From contig JAWSVC010000005.1 in the NCBI GenBank assembly GCA_033852075.1, positions 1 through 64,000 of the forward strand: a stretch of DNA of 64,000 nucleotides. Direction: 5' to 3'. The DNA comes from QZLE01 sp033852075. GTDB taxonomy: Bacteria; Pseudomonadota; Gammaproteobacteria; QZLD01. Under the pieces are notes generated by a model. It was given only the letters and a program-made list of their open reading frames with translations. It was not told the origin of the DNA and did not search any database. Position numbers and translations under genes: made by a program. Positions within the stretch are counted from its first letter, which is position 1; each line of letters opens with the position of its first letter. Below are positions 18,673 to 27,999 of this stretch, piece after piece.

Positions 18673-20394
18673 TCAGGCCTTAGCTTTTTTCGCCTTCTTC
18701 GGTTTTGGGTTATCACCTTCTTTTTCTACACGTTTAGTGATAATCCACTGCTGAGCAATTGAAAGCAGGTTATTAACCACCCAGTAAACAACCAAACCGG
18801 CCGGGAACCAAAGGAACATAAATGTAAAGACAACTGGCATCAACATCATCATACGCTGTTGGGTAGGATCCATCTGTGCAGGGTTCAGCCTTTGCTGTAT
18901 CAACATGGTTCCGCCCATAATTATTGGCAAGATGAAGTACGGATCTCTAAGAGACAGGTCTACAATCCAGAGCATAAATGGCGCTTGTCTTAATTGAACA
19001 GCCTCTAATAGCATCCAATACAAAGCCAAGAAGAATGGCATCTGTACCAGGATTGGTAAACAACCACCTAATGGGTTCACCTTTTCCTTTTTATACATTT
19101 CCATCATTGCCTGATTCATCTTCTGACGATCATCACCATAACGCTCTTTAACTTGCTTCATCTTTGGCCCAAGCTTTTTCATCTTGGCCATGGATTTGTA
19201 ACTCTTCTCAGATAATTTGAAGAACAAGAGCTTTAACATGATGGTTAACACAATGATGGACCACCCCCAGTTTCCAAGAACCCCGTGGATCTTTTCCAGA
19301 AGCCAGAATAATGGCTGAGAGATAAAGAAAAGGGGACCGTAATCAACAGTTCTATCAAGATATGGCGCGACATCTTTCATTACTTCTTGAATCTTAGGGC
19401 CAATATATAAACCATGTTTGAAGGTATATGATTGTCCCGGAGCAACGGTCTTTTGTGATTCAGTAACCGTCATATAATGAGAATCTGTCTTTCCTGAATA
19501 TTCTGTCGAATAATAATTGACCTCATCCTGTGATGGAATCCAGGCAACAAGGAAATAGTGCTGGATCATAGCGGTCCAACCGCCTCTAGATTTAATAAAC
19601 CCATTTTGAGACCCGTCATATTCTTTTGACCAATCTTCTTTTATTTTATCCAAGGATACCTTCTGATAATTTTTATCTTCAAGCGAGATGGCTCCACCAG
19701 TAAATGATCTTGCTCCACTAAATAGTCCAGGCTCTTCCATCTCGCGCGGAATCATTCTAAGTCTGCCAAAAAATGAACCCGACCATTCAGCTTGAGAGTT
19801 ATTTTGTAGCTGCTGTTCAACATCTATCAGGTAGCTACCCCTCTTAAAAACAAATGTCTTTGTCAATTCAAGACCATCATCTCCAATCCACTTAAGAGGA
19901 ACCCTTAATTCATCAACACCTTCTTCAAGGGCAAAACGCTCTTTTTCAACACTGAATATTGGTTTTTTAATTCCGTCAGCAATACCTTTAGCAGGAGTTA
20001 ACCCTGATTGTGCAAACAAGGCACCATCTAACTCATCCTTAAGAATTGCAATAGGAGTATCTTTTTGCTCCAACGAAACAGGGTAGTTTCTTAGTTTGGC
20101 TTCAACCAGCGTTCCATTATTAGAGTCAATCTTGATTTCATATAGATCAGTAACCACTTCTACTATCTGTGACTTAATCGCTGTGACACCTGACGTTGCT
20201 TGTCCAGCAATCGTAGTTTTAGTAGAACCAGGTGCATCGGGAATTGCCTCATCACCTATCTCATTTGTAGTTGATACTTGTGACTGTTCTGTTGCTTCTT
20301 GAGGTTTTGGAGCATAGTCAATTTGCCATTGTTGATAGATCAACATCATTATTAATGCTAATGCAACAAATAGAATGAGTCTTTGATTATCCAT
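18673..20394 (-). CDS. yidC: Membrane protein insertase YidC
   Basis: YidC inserts and folds inner-membrane proteins, alone or with SecYEG. The protein is 573 aa from the ATG of MDNQRLILFVALALIMML; a GTG three codons upstream is less likely. The N-terminal helix is followed by a large periplasmic domain (about residues 50-330) and the conserved C-terminal core with KLLFFKLSEKSYKSMAKMKKL, NPLGGCLPILVQMPFFLALY and FPAGLVVYWVVNNLLSIAQQ. The basic tail KPKKAKKAKA is typical. Its start overlaps the end of yidD. Confidence 0.97.
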   Translation of the reverse strand: MDNQRLILFVALALIMMLIYQQWQIDYAPKPQEATEQSQVSTTNEIGDEAIPDAPGSTKTTIAGQATSGVTAIKSQIVEVVTDLYEIKIDSNNGTLVEAKLRNYPVSLEQKDTPIAILKDELDGALFAQSGLTPAKGIADGIKKPIFSVEKERFALEEGVDELRVPLKWIGDDGLELTKTFVFKRGSYLIDVEQQLQNNSQAEWSGSFFGRLRMIPREMEEPGLFSGARSFTGGAISLEDKNYQKVSLDKIKEDWSKEYDGSQNGFIKSRGGWTAMIQHYFLVAWIPSQDEVNYYSTEYSGKTDSHYMTVTESQKTVAPGQSYTFKHGLYIGPKIQEVMKDVAPYLDRTVDYGPLFFISQPLFWLLEKIHGVLGNWGWSIIVLTIMLKLLFFKLSEKSYKSMAKMKKLGPKMKQVKERYGDDRQKMNQAMMEMYKKEKVNPLGGCLPILVQMPFFLALYWMLLEAVQLRQAPFMLWIVDLSLRDPYFILPIIMGGTMLIQQRLNPAQMDPTQQRMMMLMPVVFTFMFLWFPAGLVVYWVVNNLLSIAQQWIITKRVEKEGDNPKPKKAKKAKA

Positions 20395-20629
20395 TGATAT
20401 CACCTGAATTTAAGTCTTTTTCTGGTACCATATCTACCCCTCCTTCATGAAAGGGATGACACTTAGATATACGTTTTACCCCTAACCAACAACCTTTAAA
20501 TACACCAAAGCGTTCTATGGCTATATAGGTATATTGGGAACACGTTGGGTAAAATCTACAATTCGATCCAAGAAATGGGCTAATAAACCTTTGGTAACAC
20601 TTAATAATAAATAATAAGCACTTACTCAT
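20387..20629 (-). CDS. yidD: Membrane protein insertion efficiency factor YidD
   Basis: An 80-aa small protein with the family pattern FIIKCYQRFISPFLGSNCRF, then YPTCSQYTYIAIERFG and HPFHEGGVD. The start is the ATG of MSKCLLF, which overlaps the end of rnpA by 8 nt. A longer frame reaching 20737 is a shadow of rnpA. Its stop overlaps the start of yidC by 8 nt, so rnpA, yidD and yidC look translationally coupled. It is thought to assist YidC-dependent insertion. Confidence 0.93.
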   Translation of the reverse strand: MSKCLLFIIKCYQRFISPFLGSNCRFYPTCSQYTYIAIERFGVFKGCWLGVKRISKCHPFHEGGVDMVPEKDLNSGDING

Positions 20630-21023
20630 TTTTATTGCCTCGTTTTGATTTTTTGATAATCCTGTTCCACTGATTATCAAAAGAATCTCGCAATTCTTGG
20701 TTAGTAAAAATAGCAGCCTTGCTGCGACCGACAACAACTATATCAAAACCATTTAGCTCAGTATTGTTTTTTTGCCGAAAATTTTCTCTTATCACTCTTT
20801 TCAAGCGATTTCTAACTACAGCTTTTTTAGAGACCTTCTTGGATACCACCAGGCCTATTCGGTTATGGGTAAGATTATTGGGTTTGGCAAGGAGTAGCCA
20901 GCAATTATCGCCGGATCTGAATTGGTTTTTAGAAAATACTTCCTTGTATTCTCTTGGGCGGGTTACCCTCAGTGCTCGAGGATAACTATATCCGCTTTCG
21001 TTTCTTTTATAGCTCTTATTCAA
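20622..21023 (-). CDS. rnpA: Ribonuclease P protein component
   Basis: The 133-aa protein subunit of RNase P, which trims 5' leaders of pre-tRNAs. The RNA-binding signature RNRLKRVIRENFRQ is present, preceded by GLVVSKKVSKKAVV. It has an unusually long, basic N-terminal lead (MNKSYKRNESGYSYPRALRV). It is 22 nt from rpmH. Confidence 0.93.
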   Translation of the reverse strand: MNKSYKRNESGYSYPRALRVTRPREYKEVFSKNQFRSGDNCWLLLAKPNNLTHNRIGLVVSKKVSKKAVVRNRLKRVIRENFRQKNNTELNGFDIVVVGRSKAAIFTNQELRDSFDNQWNRIIKKSKRGNKNE

Positions 21024-21045
21024 ATAAGCTCTTTAAGTCTGGAGA

Positions 21046-21180
21046 CTATGGGCAAAGACGCTTGCGGCCTTTAGCTCTTCTAGCATTAAGAACTTTACGG
21101 CCACCTCTTGTTGCCATGCGAGCACGGAAGCCATGTGTACGAGCGCGTTTTAAACGACTTGGTTGAAATGTTCTTTTCAT
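21046..21180 (-). CDS. rpmH: 50S ribosomal protein L34
   Basis: A 44-aa protein, MKRTFQPSRLKRARTHGFRA at the start and GRKRLCP at the end, is plainly L34. The stop TAG is at 21046-21048 and the ATG at 21178-21180. It is the first gene of the leftward rpmH-rnpA-yidD-yidC-mnmE group and marks the left edge of the strand switch. Confidence 0.97.
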   Translation of the reverse strand: MKRTFQPSRLKRARTHGFRARMATRGGRKVLNARRAKGRKRLCP

Positions 21181-21560
21181 TTTTAAGACCCACTGCTGTT
21201 ATAAATAAACGAACGAGATTCTAATAAGGCGCGTAAATTTACTGATTCCTTTGCTATTTGTCAATAAAAAACTCCCTTTTTTAAATATTAACCCTATTTT
21301 TTTCCTTACTACTTGCACTAATTCATGTTTCTCTTAATTTTTATAGAGATATCAATTCAGTTATATTAACATTAACTTCAGATTTTCTTATGGTTTTATC
21401 ATTTTTTAATTTACAATAATGTACTCTTTTCATTTCGTACATTTTTACGTAATGATTTTGCAAAATCATGGCACATTTGTTTTGTGCTTAACATGATATA
21501 TAAAAATATGAATGCATCTTTGGTGTAATTCATATTTGTTTTTTTAGGGTTTGGTGCACA
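21181..21560. promoter_or_regulatory. rpmH-dnaA divergent intergenic region with palindromes
   Basis: This 380-bp AT-rich gap must hold the divergent rpmH and dnaA promoters. An 18-bp perfect palindrome, ATGATTTTGCAAAATCAT, lies at 21452-21469. A 10-bp inverted repeat AAATATGAAT (21504-21513) / ATTCATATTT (21528-21537) sits just upstream of the dnaA start. TGTGCTTAA at 21483-21491 is a one-mismatch DnaA box. No perfect TTATCCACA was seen here. Confidence 0.55.
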
Positions 21561-22922
21561 GTGGAAGATATTTGGAAAAAGTGTCTATCTCATTTAGAGG
21601 GAAATATTAAAGAGCAGGATCTCAATACATGGATACGACCTCTACAGGTTGTAGTTGATAATGAACAAATTAAACTACTAGCTCCAAATAAGTTTGTAAG
21701 AGATTGGGTTAAAGATAATTTTTTAACCAAGATTGAAACCCTTCTTCTTGATCTCGGTAACGGTATCAATAGCGTTGCTCTTGAAATTGGTTCTAAGCCT
21801 ATTCATAAACCCAAAACTTTAAAACCAACCTCTCTAAAACCAGAATCTAAAAATTCTCAGCCTTCAAATATAGATATTTGCACACCAACAACTCGTTCTG
21901 ATAGTTCTAATTTAAATAAGCTATACACATTTGACGCTTTTGTTAATGGTGAATCCAATCAGATAGGTTATGCAGCAGCATTACAAACAGCAGAAAATCC
22001 GGGTAAGGCGTACAACCCTCTATTTATTTATGGTGGTGTAGGGTTAGGTAAAACTCACTTAATGCATGCTGTTGGTAACAGCATCATCAAAAAAAATCCA
22101 AATGCTAAGGTTGTTACAACAAACGCAGATAAATTTTTCCAGGATATGGTTAGCGCCATCAAAAAAAATGCTATTGATGAATTTCAAAGACACTATAGCA
22201 GTGTAGATGCTCTATTGATTGATGATATCCAATTCTTTGCCAATAAGGGTAAGACTCAAGAAGTATTCTTTCATGCGTTTAATGCATTAATTGAACGCCA
22301 CCGCCAAATCATCCTTACCTGTGATAAGTTTCCGAAAGAGGTTGATGGTGTAGCTGAGCGCCTTAAGTCCAGGTTCGGCTGGGGATTGACCGTTCAAATT
22401 GAACCACCAGAACTTGAAACCAGAGCAGCAATTCTATTATCAAAGGCCGAATACTCAGGAATTGATCTTCCTAATGATATTGCCTATTTTATAGCAAAAA
22501 GAATTCGCTCAAATGTTCGTGAACTGGAAGGCGCCTTAAAACGTTTAATCGCTTACGCCTCTTTTACAGGTAAAGATATTTCGATAGAGCTTACAAAAGA
22601 AGCATTAAAAGATCTTCTTGCGGTACAGGAAAAACAGGTAACTATTGAAAATATTCAAAAAACCACTGCAGAATACTACAAGATTAGAGTATCAGACCTT
22701 CACTCAAAAAGCAGAAGCCGATCTATTACCAGACCTCGTCAACTCGCAATGGCTCTTGCAAAAGAGCTAACTAGTCACAGCCTCCCGGAAATAGGGGATG
22801 CTTTTGGCGGGAGAGATCATACAACTGTTTTACATGCTTGCAAGAAAGTTGATGAGTTAAAAAAAACCGATAATAGGTTCGAAGAAGATTTTAATAACCT
22901 GTTAAGAACTCTTTCAACCTAA
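21561..22922 (+). CDS. dnaA: Chromosomal replication initiator protein DnaA
   Basis: A 453-aa AAA+ initiator that binds DnaA boxes and melts oriC. It starts at GTG (VEDIWKKCLSHLEG). Domain I (about 1-80) is followed by a short linker. The AAA+ domain has YGGVGLGKTHLMHAVGN near residue 153 and LLIDDIQFF. Domain IV ends with the signature GDAFGGRDHTTVLHACKKV. Slightly short because of a compact domain II. Confidence 0.98.
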   Translation: MEDIWKKCLSHLEGNIKEQDLNTWIRPLQVVVDNEQIKLLAPNKFVRDWVKDNFLTKIETLLLDLGNGINSVALEIGSKPIHKPKTLKPTSLKPESKNSQPSNIDICTPTTRSDSSNLNKLYTFDAFVNGESNQIGYAAALQTAENPGKAYNPLFIYGGVGLGKTHLMHAVGNSIIKKNPNAKVVTTNADKFFQDMVSAIKKNAIDEFQRHYSSVDALLIDDIQFFANKGKTQEVFFHAFNALIERHRQIILTCDKFPKEVDGVAERLKSRFGWGLTVQIEPPELETRAAILLSKAEYSGIDLPNDIAYFIAKRIRSNVRELEGALKRLIAYASFTGKDISIELTKEALKDLLAVQEKQVTIENIQKTTAEYYKIRVSDLHSKSRSRSITRPRQLAMALAKELTSHSLPEIGDAFGGRDHTTVLHACKKVDELKKTDNRFEEDFNNLLRTLST

Positions 22923-23146
22923 TGTTAATAACATGTTAAAAAAAGGAAGATTTATTTATTCATTAAAGTTATCCACAATTGATTAACACGATATTTGTGT
23001 TCTAATGACAAATTGCAAACAGGTTTTTATTTGGATAACATATTGAATATAAAGAAATACTAAGGTATTTAATTTGTTTTGTGACGGACTTAATAAAATA
23101 AATTAAAATATATATAAAATTTATTATTTTTAATGGAAGATAAAGA
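22923..23146. other. Candidate oriC in the dnaA-dnaN gap
   Basis: A perfect DnaA box TTATCCACA lies at 22969-22977 and a one-mismatch reverse box TTTGGATAA at 23030-23038. From about 23085 to 23140 the sequence is almost pure A/T, a plausible unwinding element. The gap is 224 bp and lies beside dnaA, with coding strand reversal 1.4 kb to the left. The rpmH-dnaA gap is the alternative site; some bacteria use both. Confidence 0.5.
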
Positions 23147-24253
23147 ATGAAATTCTGTATATCAAAAGAATCTCTGTTTACCTCACTATCATCAGTTTGT
23201 GGAGTTATAGAAAGAAGACAAACATTACCCGTGTTGTCTAATCTTTTATTTAACTTAACGCTAGAAAAGCTTGTAATTACAGGTACTGATCTCGAAGTTG
23301 AATTAGTCTCAACTATTGTTGAAGATCTAACGGTAACAGAAGTCGGTGAAACAACATTACCTGCTAGAAAGCTTTTAGATATTTGTAAAAATCTTCCTGA
23401 TAAAGCACAAATCACATTCACCATTAATAATGATAAAGCAACGGTAACCTCTGGAAAGAGTCGTTTTTCTTTATCAACTCTTCCTGCTGATGATTTTCCT
23501 TCATTAGAACAAATAACAGCAGACACTAGAGTAAATATAACCAAAGGTGATCTGAAGAAACTTTTTGAGAGTACTTCCTTTGCTATGGCGTTACAGGATG
23601 TTCGTTATTATCTTAATGGGCTTTTGTTTGAAGTATCTCCTTCAAATGTACGAACTGTAGCTACCGATGGGCATAGATTAGCGTTGTCTGATATGGGTAA
23701 GGCAAGTGGTGTAAACTCAGAGCAGCAAGTTATTATTCCAAGAAAAGGGGTTATAGAACTACAACGTTTGCTTGATGATTCAGAAGATGCAATTACTCTT
23801 GAATTAAGCTCCAACCATATACAAGCAATAATTGGTTCTATTAGGTTTACTTCAAAACTGATTGATGGAAAGTTTCCCGACTATGAAAGAGTGATTCCGG
23901 TTATTGGTGAAAAAATAGTTGAAATCGATAAAGATGTTTTAAAGAAGGCTTTAACCAGAGCAGCTATATTATCAAATGAAAAATATAGAGGGGTTAGATT
24001 CACCCTTTCTGAAAATAATCTCTCAATCCAAGCCCATAACCCAGAACAGGAAGAAGCGCAGGAAGATATTATGATCAACTTCAATCAAGCTGAATTTGAG
24101 GTTGGTTTTAATGTTAATTATTTATTAGATGCTATCGGTTGTGTAAACGAGGATGTTGTACAGCTCGGATTTGCTGATGCAAATTCAAGTTGTTTAATAA
24201 CTGGCAGTGAAGATCACAACAATAAATATGTTGTGATGCCAATGCGCTTGTAA
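23147..24253 (+). CDS. dnaN: DNA polymerase III beta subunit (sliding clamp)
   Basis: The 368-aa sliding clamp that tethers polymerase III to DNA. The start MKFCISKESLFTSLS and the first-domain phrase RRQTLPVLSNLL are typical. VATDGHRLAL is the central conserved motif. The C-terminal end YVVMPMRL is the canonical clamp terminus. Confidence 0.97.
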   Translation: MKFCISKESLFTSLSSVCGVIERRQTLPVLSNLLFNLTLEKLVITGTDLEVELVSTIVEDLTVTEVGETTLPARKLLDICKNLPDKAQITFTINNDKATVTSGKSRFSLSTLPADDFPSLEQITADTRVNITKGDLKKLFESTSFAMALQDVRYYLNGLLFEVSPSNVRTVATDGHRLALSDMGKASGVNSEQQVIIPRKGVIELQRLLDDSEDAITLELSSNHIQAIIGSIRFTSKLIDGKFPDYERVIPVIGEKIVEIDKDVLKKALTRAAILSNEKYRGVRFTLSENNLSIQAHNPEQEEAQEDIMINFNQAEFEVGFNVNYLLDAIGCVNEDVVQLGFADANSSCLITGSEDHNNKYVVMPMRL

Positions 24254-24328
24254 CAACAATCTGAATTATACCCAGTCATATCTTGAGGATATTTATGCTA
24301 AGTTTTATTTTGTTTTAGGTTTTCACCT

Positions 24329-25411
24329 ATGTTTTTGCAAAGGCTTAGCATACAAAATTTTCGCGGTTTATCAGCTTCGCAAATAGAATTTTCTCCATCC
24401 TTAAATGTATTTTATGGCGATAACGGCGTTGGTAAAACATCTCTAATCGAAGCAATTTATTTCCTTTCTTGTTGTAAGTCATTTAGAACCAATTCAATAG
24501 ATAATCTTACTTGTTATAATCAAGATTGGTTTTTTATTGATGTTGTCGCATCGAAACACCAAACGGGGTTGCAACACTCAATTAATGTACGTAGAGTAAA
24601 AAAACAAAACCGAGTTACTGTTGATGATACAATTATTCGTAAAGCATCAATATTGTCCCAATTGTTACCAACCCTTGTTGTTTGTTCAGAACGTCAACGC
24701 CTTTTCTTAGCCTCCCCTCAAACCAGAAGAAATTTTTTGGATTGGGGATTGTTTCACGTGAAACCAAATTCTATTAATTTGTTCTCAAAATATGAACGTG
24801 TTTTAAGACAAAGAAATTCTGCGATAAAACAAGGGCAATCTTCAGATCTTATAAAAACCTGGGATCAAGAATTGATTGGGATGGGGGAGCAAATTACACA
24901 ACTAAGGCTGTGGTTTATTAAAGAGCTGTCAAAGATTTTAAATAGGCGGTATTCTTCATCGTTTGGTGATAATCAATTTGTTATTAATTATGATGCTGGA
25001 TATGGAAAGTATGGTAATCTATCTGATGCAATAAATGGTGGTTTTGAGCAAGACTGTCGTTATGGTTATACAAGATACGGACCTCATCGATCCGAATTTA
25101 ATGTTGTATATAATGACAGGAATGTTAAGGATGATTTTTCCAAAGGACAGATAAAACTTCTCGTGTATTTTATGGTTCTATCTCAAGCTGTTTTAATTGA
25201 GAGAGAGAAAGATATAAAGCCATGGTTATTGTTTGATGATTTTTCTTCAGACCTCTCGGTAGATAGTGTTGATATGGTGTTTTCATCGATTATCAAATCA
25301 GGGTGCCAAGTGTTTTTAACGTCTGCGATGGAATTCACAAGATATGTAAAAAACGATCCTAATGTTTGTTTGTTCCACGTGGAACACGGAAATATTAAAA
25401 AGATGATATAA
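24329..25411 (+). CDS. recF: DNA replication and repair protein RecF
   Basis: RecF (360 aa) helps load RecA at gapped DNA via RecFOR. The Walker A motif GDNGVGKTSLIEAIYFLS lies at residues 30-47, the signature-like SKGQIKLLVYFM near residue 270 and the Walker B-like LLFDDFSSDL follows. Two ParB-site-like sequences lie within the coding region, at LFHVKPN and LFHVEHGN, and keep the reading frame open. It follows dnaN by 75 nt. Confidence 0.95.
   Translation: MFLQRLSIQNFRGLSASQIEFSPSLNVFYGDNGVGKTSLIEAIYFLSCCKSFRTNSIDNLTCYNQDWFFIDVVASKHQTGLQHSINVRRVKKQNRVTVDDTIIRKASILSQLLPTLVVCSERQRLFLASPQTRRNFLDWGLFHVKPNSINLFSKYERVLRQRNSAIKQGQSSDLIKTWDQELIGMGEQITQLRLWFIKELSKILNRRYSSSFGDNQFVINYDAGYGKYGNLSDAINGGFEQDCRYGYTRYGPHRSEFNVVYNDRNVKDDFSKGQIKLLVYFMVLSQAVLIEREKDIKPWLLFDDFSSDLSVDSVDMVFSSIIKSGCQVFLTSAMEFTRYVKNDPNVCLFHVEHGNIKKMI
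24750..24765. promoter_or_regulatory. parS-like site 1 (inside recF)
   Basis: TGTTTCACGTGAAACC matches the consensus parS TGTTNCACGTGAAACA at all but the last base. The 14-bp core GTTTCACGTGAAAC is a perfect palindrome. It lies within recF, 10.5 kb from parA/parB and on the other side of the origin. Confidence 0.8.
25371..25386. promoter_or_regulatory. parS-like site 2 (3' end of recF)
   Basis: TGTTCCACGTGGAACA is a perfect 16-bp palindrome differing from the parS consensus by one base in the right half (G for A). It is 621 bp from site 1. The sequence is in frame within recF (LFHVEHGN). Confidence 0.7.
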
Positions 25412-25438
25412 TTCACAAAATTTTTTAAGGAAAGATAA

Positions 25439-27856
25439 ATGTCACAAGAATACGATTCCTCGAATATTAAAGTATTAAAAGGCCTGGATGCTGTTAGAAA
25501 AAGACCTGGTATGTATATTGGCGATACTGATGATGGTTCTGGTTTGCATCATATGGTTTTTGAGGTTGTTGATAACTCTATTGATGAGGCGTTAGCTGGA
25601 CACTGTTCAGAGATAAAAGTTACCGTTCATACAGGAGGAATTGTTTCGATTGCTGATAATGGACGTGGAATACCTGTGGATATGCATGAGGAAGAAGGGC
25701 GGTCTGCTGCAGAAGTGATTTTGACGGTTCTTCATGCGGGTGGAAAATTTGATGATAATTCCTATAAGGTTTCTGGTGGGTTGCATGGGGTTGGTGTCTC
25801 TGTTGTAAATGCGCTATCCAAGTATCTGCGTTTGACTATTCGAAGAGCCGGTAAAATATATCAGCAGGAATATAAGCATGGTGAACCGCAAGCTCCTTTA
25901 AAAGAAATTGGTGTATCTGAAACAACCGGTACAGAAATAACCTTTAAACCAAGCCCTGATACATTTAAAGTCACTGAGTTTTCATATGACATATTGTCTA
26001 AAAGATTACGTGAATTATCTTTCCTGAACTCCGGGGTAAGGATTCACCTTGTAGATGAAAGAGATGATCGAGAAGATATTTTTGAATATGTTGGCGGGAT
26101 AAAATCGTTTGTCGAACATCTAAATACAAAGAAAACACCTTTGCATAAAACTGTATTTTATTGCAATACCGAGATAGAAGAGGAGGGGGTTGGTGTTGAA
26201 GTGGCAATGCAGTGGAATGATTCTTATCAAGAAAGTGTTTATTGCTTTACAAATAATATTCCACAAAGGGATGGTGGATCTCATCTAGCCGGTTTTAGAG
26301 GAGCTTTAACAAGAACTCTTAAAAATTACATGGAGCAAAATGCAACAGGGAAAAAGGATAAGGTTGCAACATCTGGGGATGATGCTCGTGAGGGGTTAAC
26401 AGCGGTTCTTTCGGTTAAAGTTCCTGATCCAAAGTTTTCTTCGCAAACCAAAGATAAGTTGGTTTCTTCTGAAGTAAAGGGGATTGTTGAGTCCGTTGTT
26501 GCTGAAAAGCTAAGTGAGTTTTTATTGGAAAACCCTTCAGAGGCAAAAGAAATTGTTTCTAAAATAATAGAGGCTGCTAGAGCTCGCGATGCTGCTCGTA
26601 AAGCAAGAGAAATGACTCGAAGAAAAGGTGCGTTAGATATTGCAGGTTTGCCTGGAAAGCTTGCGGATTGCCAAGAAAAAGATCCCGCTCTTTGCGAATT
26701 GTATCTAGTGGAGGGTGACTCTGCAGGTGGTTCTGCAAAACAAGGAAGAGATAGAAAATTTCAAGCTATCTTACCTTTGAAAGGAAAGATTTTGAATGTT
26801 GAAAAGGCCCGTTTTGATAAAATGTTGTCTTCAGCAGAGGTTGGTACTTTGATCACAGCTTTGGGTTGTGGGATTGGTAAAGATGAATTTAATCTTGAAA
26901 AGCTTAGATATCATCGCATCATTATCATGACAGATGCTGATGTTGATGGTGCGCATATTCGAACCCTACTACTTACTTTTTTCTATAGGCAGATGCCAGA
27001 ATTAGTCGAAAATGGACATATCTATATTGCTCAACCACCTCTTTATAAGGTTAAAAAAGGTAAGCAAGAAACTTATGTTAAGGATGATGGGGAGCTTATG
27101 GAACATCTGCTTCAGTTGGCCATTTCATCAGCTGAATTACATGTAAGTGAAGATGCGCCGGCTATGAGTGGAGAGGCTCTTGAGGTATTGGTAAGAAAAT
27201 ACCTTTCAGTTGATGCATCAATTGAAAGATTGAGTAAAAAATATGATGCTCATGTATTGACTGAAATGATGCACTTGGATCAACTGAAAAGTGAAAATAT
27301 TGTAGATTCTAATGTTGTTGAAAAGTGGTTGGATCAGTTAATGGTTGGGGTAAATAAGAATCTACCGACAGGAACTTCTTATGAGGCTATTCTTGATACT
27401 GAAGTTGAAGCATTTGATTTTGAGATAAGAATAACTAAAAAGACGCATGGTATTGTTGGTGAGATATGTATTCATCCGGAGTTTTTCTCATCCTCAGAAT
27501 ACATAAGCATTTGTCAGCTTGGAAAGTCAATTGATGGTTTGCTTGAGGAAGGTGCTTGGATTCAAAGAGGGGAAAAACAAGAGCCTGTAACTAAGTTTAA
27601 GCAGGTGGTTGATTGGTTAATGGTTGATGCGAAGAAGGGACAACAGATTCAGCGCTATAAAGGTTTGGGTGAAATGAATCCTGATCAGCTTTGGGAGACA
27701 ACCATGGATGTTAATAATCGTGTTCTGCTTCAAGTGAAAATTGAAGACCTTGTTTCGTCGGATGATATCTTTACTACCCTGATGGGAGATCAGGTGGAAC
27801 CTAGAAGAGAGTTTATTGAAAAGAACGCTCTTTATGTATCAAACTTGGATGTTTAG
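25439..27856 (+). CDS. gyrB: DNA gyrase subunit B
   Basis: The 805-aa ATPase subunit of DNA gyrase. The GHKL ATPase region has VRKRPGMYIGDT, EVVDNSIDEALAG and GGLHGVGVSVVNALS. The TOPRIM domain has EGDSAGGSAKQGRDRKFQA and the C-terminal part has RYKGLGEMNPDQLWETTM. Length is typical for gammaproteobacteria. A clear terminator follows. Confidence 0.98.
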   Translation: MSQEYDSSNIKVLKGLDAVRKRPGMYIGDTDDGSGLHHMVFEVVDNSIDEALAGHCSEIKVTVHTGGIVSIADNGRGIPVDMHEEEGRSAAEVILTVLHAGGKFDDNSYKVSGGLHGVGVSVVNALSKYLRLTIRRAGKIYQQEYKHGEPQAPLKEIGVSETTGTEITFKPSPDTFKVTEFSYDILSKRLRELSFLNSGVRIHLVDERDDREDIFEYVGGIKSFVEHLNTKKTPLHKTVFYCNTEIEEEGVGVEVAMQWNDSYQESVYCFTNNIPQRDGGSHLAGFRGALTRTLKNYMEQNATGKKDKVATSGDDAREGLTAVLSVKVPDPKFSSQTKDKLVSSEVKGIVESVVAEKLSEFLLENPSEAKEIVSKIIEAARARDAARKAREMTRRKGALDIAGLPGKLADCQEKDPALCELYLVEGDSAGGSAKQGRDRKFQAILPLKGKILNVEKARFDKMLSSAEVGTLITALGCGIGKDEFNLEKLRYHRIIIMTDADVDGAHIRTLLLTFFYRQMPELVENGHIYIAQPPLYKVKKGKQETYVKDDGELMEHLLQLAISSAELHVSEDAPAMSGEALEVLVRKYLSVDASIERLSKKYDAHVLTEMMHLDQLKSENIVDSNVVEKWLDQLMVGVNKNLPTGTSYEAILDTEVEAFDFEIRITKKTHGIVGEICIHPEFFSSSEYISICQLGKSIDGLLEEGAWIQRGEKQEPVTKFKQVVDWLMVDAKKGQQIQRYKGLGEMNPDQLWETTMDVNNRVLLQVKIEDLVSSDDIFTTLMGDQVEPRREFIEKNALYVSNLDV

Positions 27857-27888
27857 TAGTTATAAGAACAAAATCCTTAATTATTAAA

Positions 27889-27930
27889 CCAAACAACCGC
27901 TTTTGTTTAAAACTTAAGCGGTTGTTTTGC
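27889..27930 (+). terminator. Rho-independent terminator after gyrB
   Basis: AAACAACCGC (27891-27900) and GCGGTTGTTT (27918-27927) form a 10-bp stem followed by T residues, 35 nt past the gyrB stop. It lies between gyrB and the convergent DUF4124 gene. Confidence 0.75.
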
Positions 27931-27999
27931 TATGCGAGATAAAAAACTCTAAAAAAGAAATAAATAGGTTAATTTTTATACATATTTATAAGTAAGAGC

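Noticed and set aside
20630..20737. Longer yidD start at 20737
   Set aside because: The extra codons are an out-of-frame reading of rnpA; the ATG at 20629 fits the family length.
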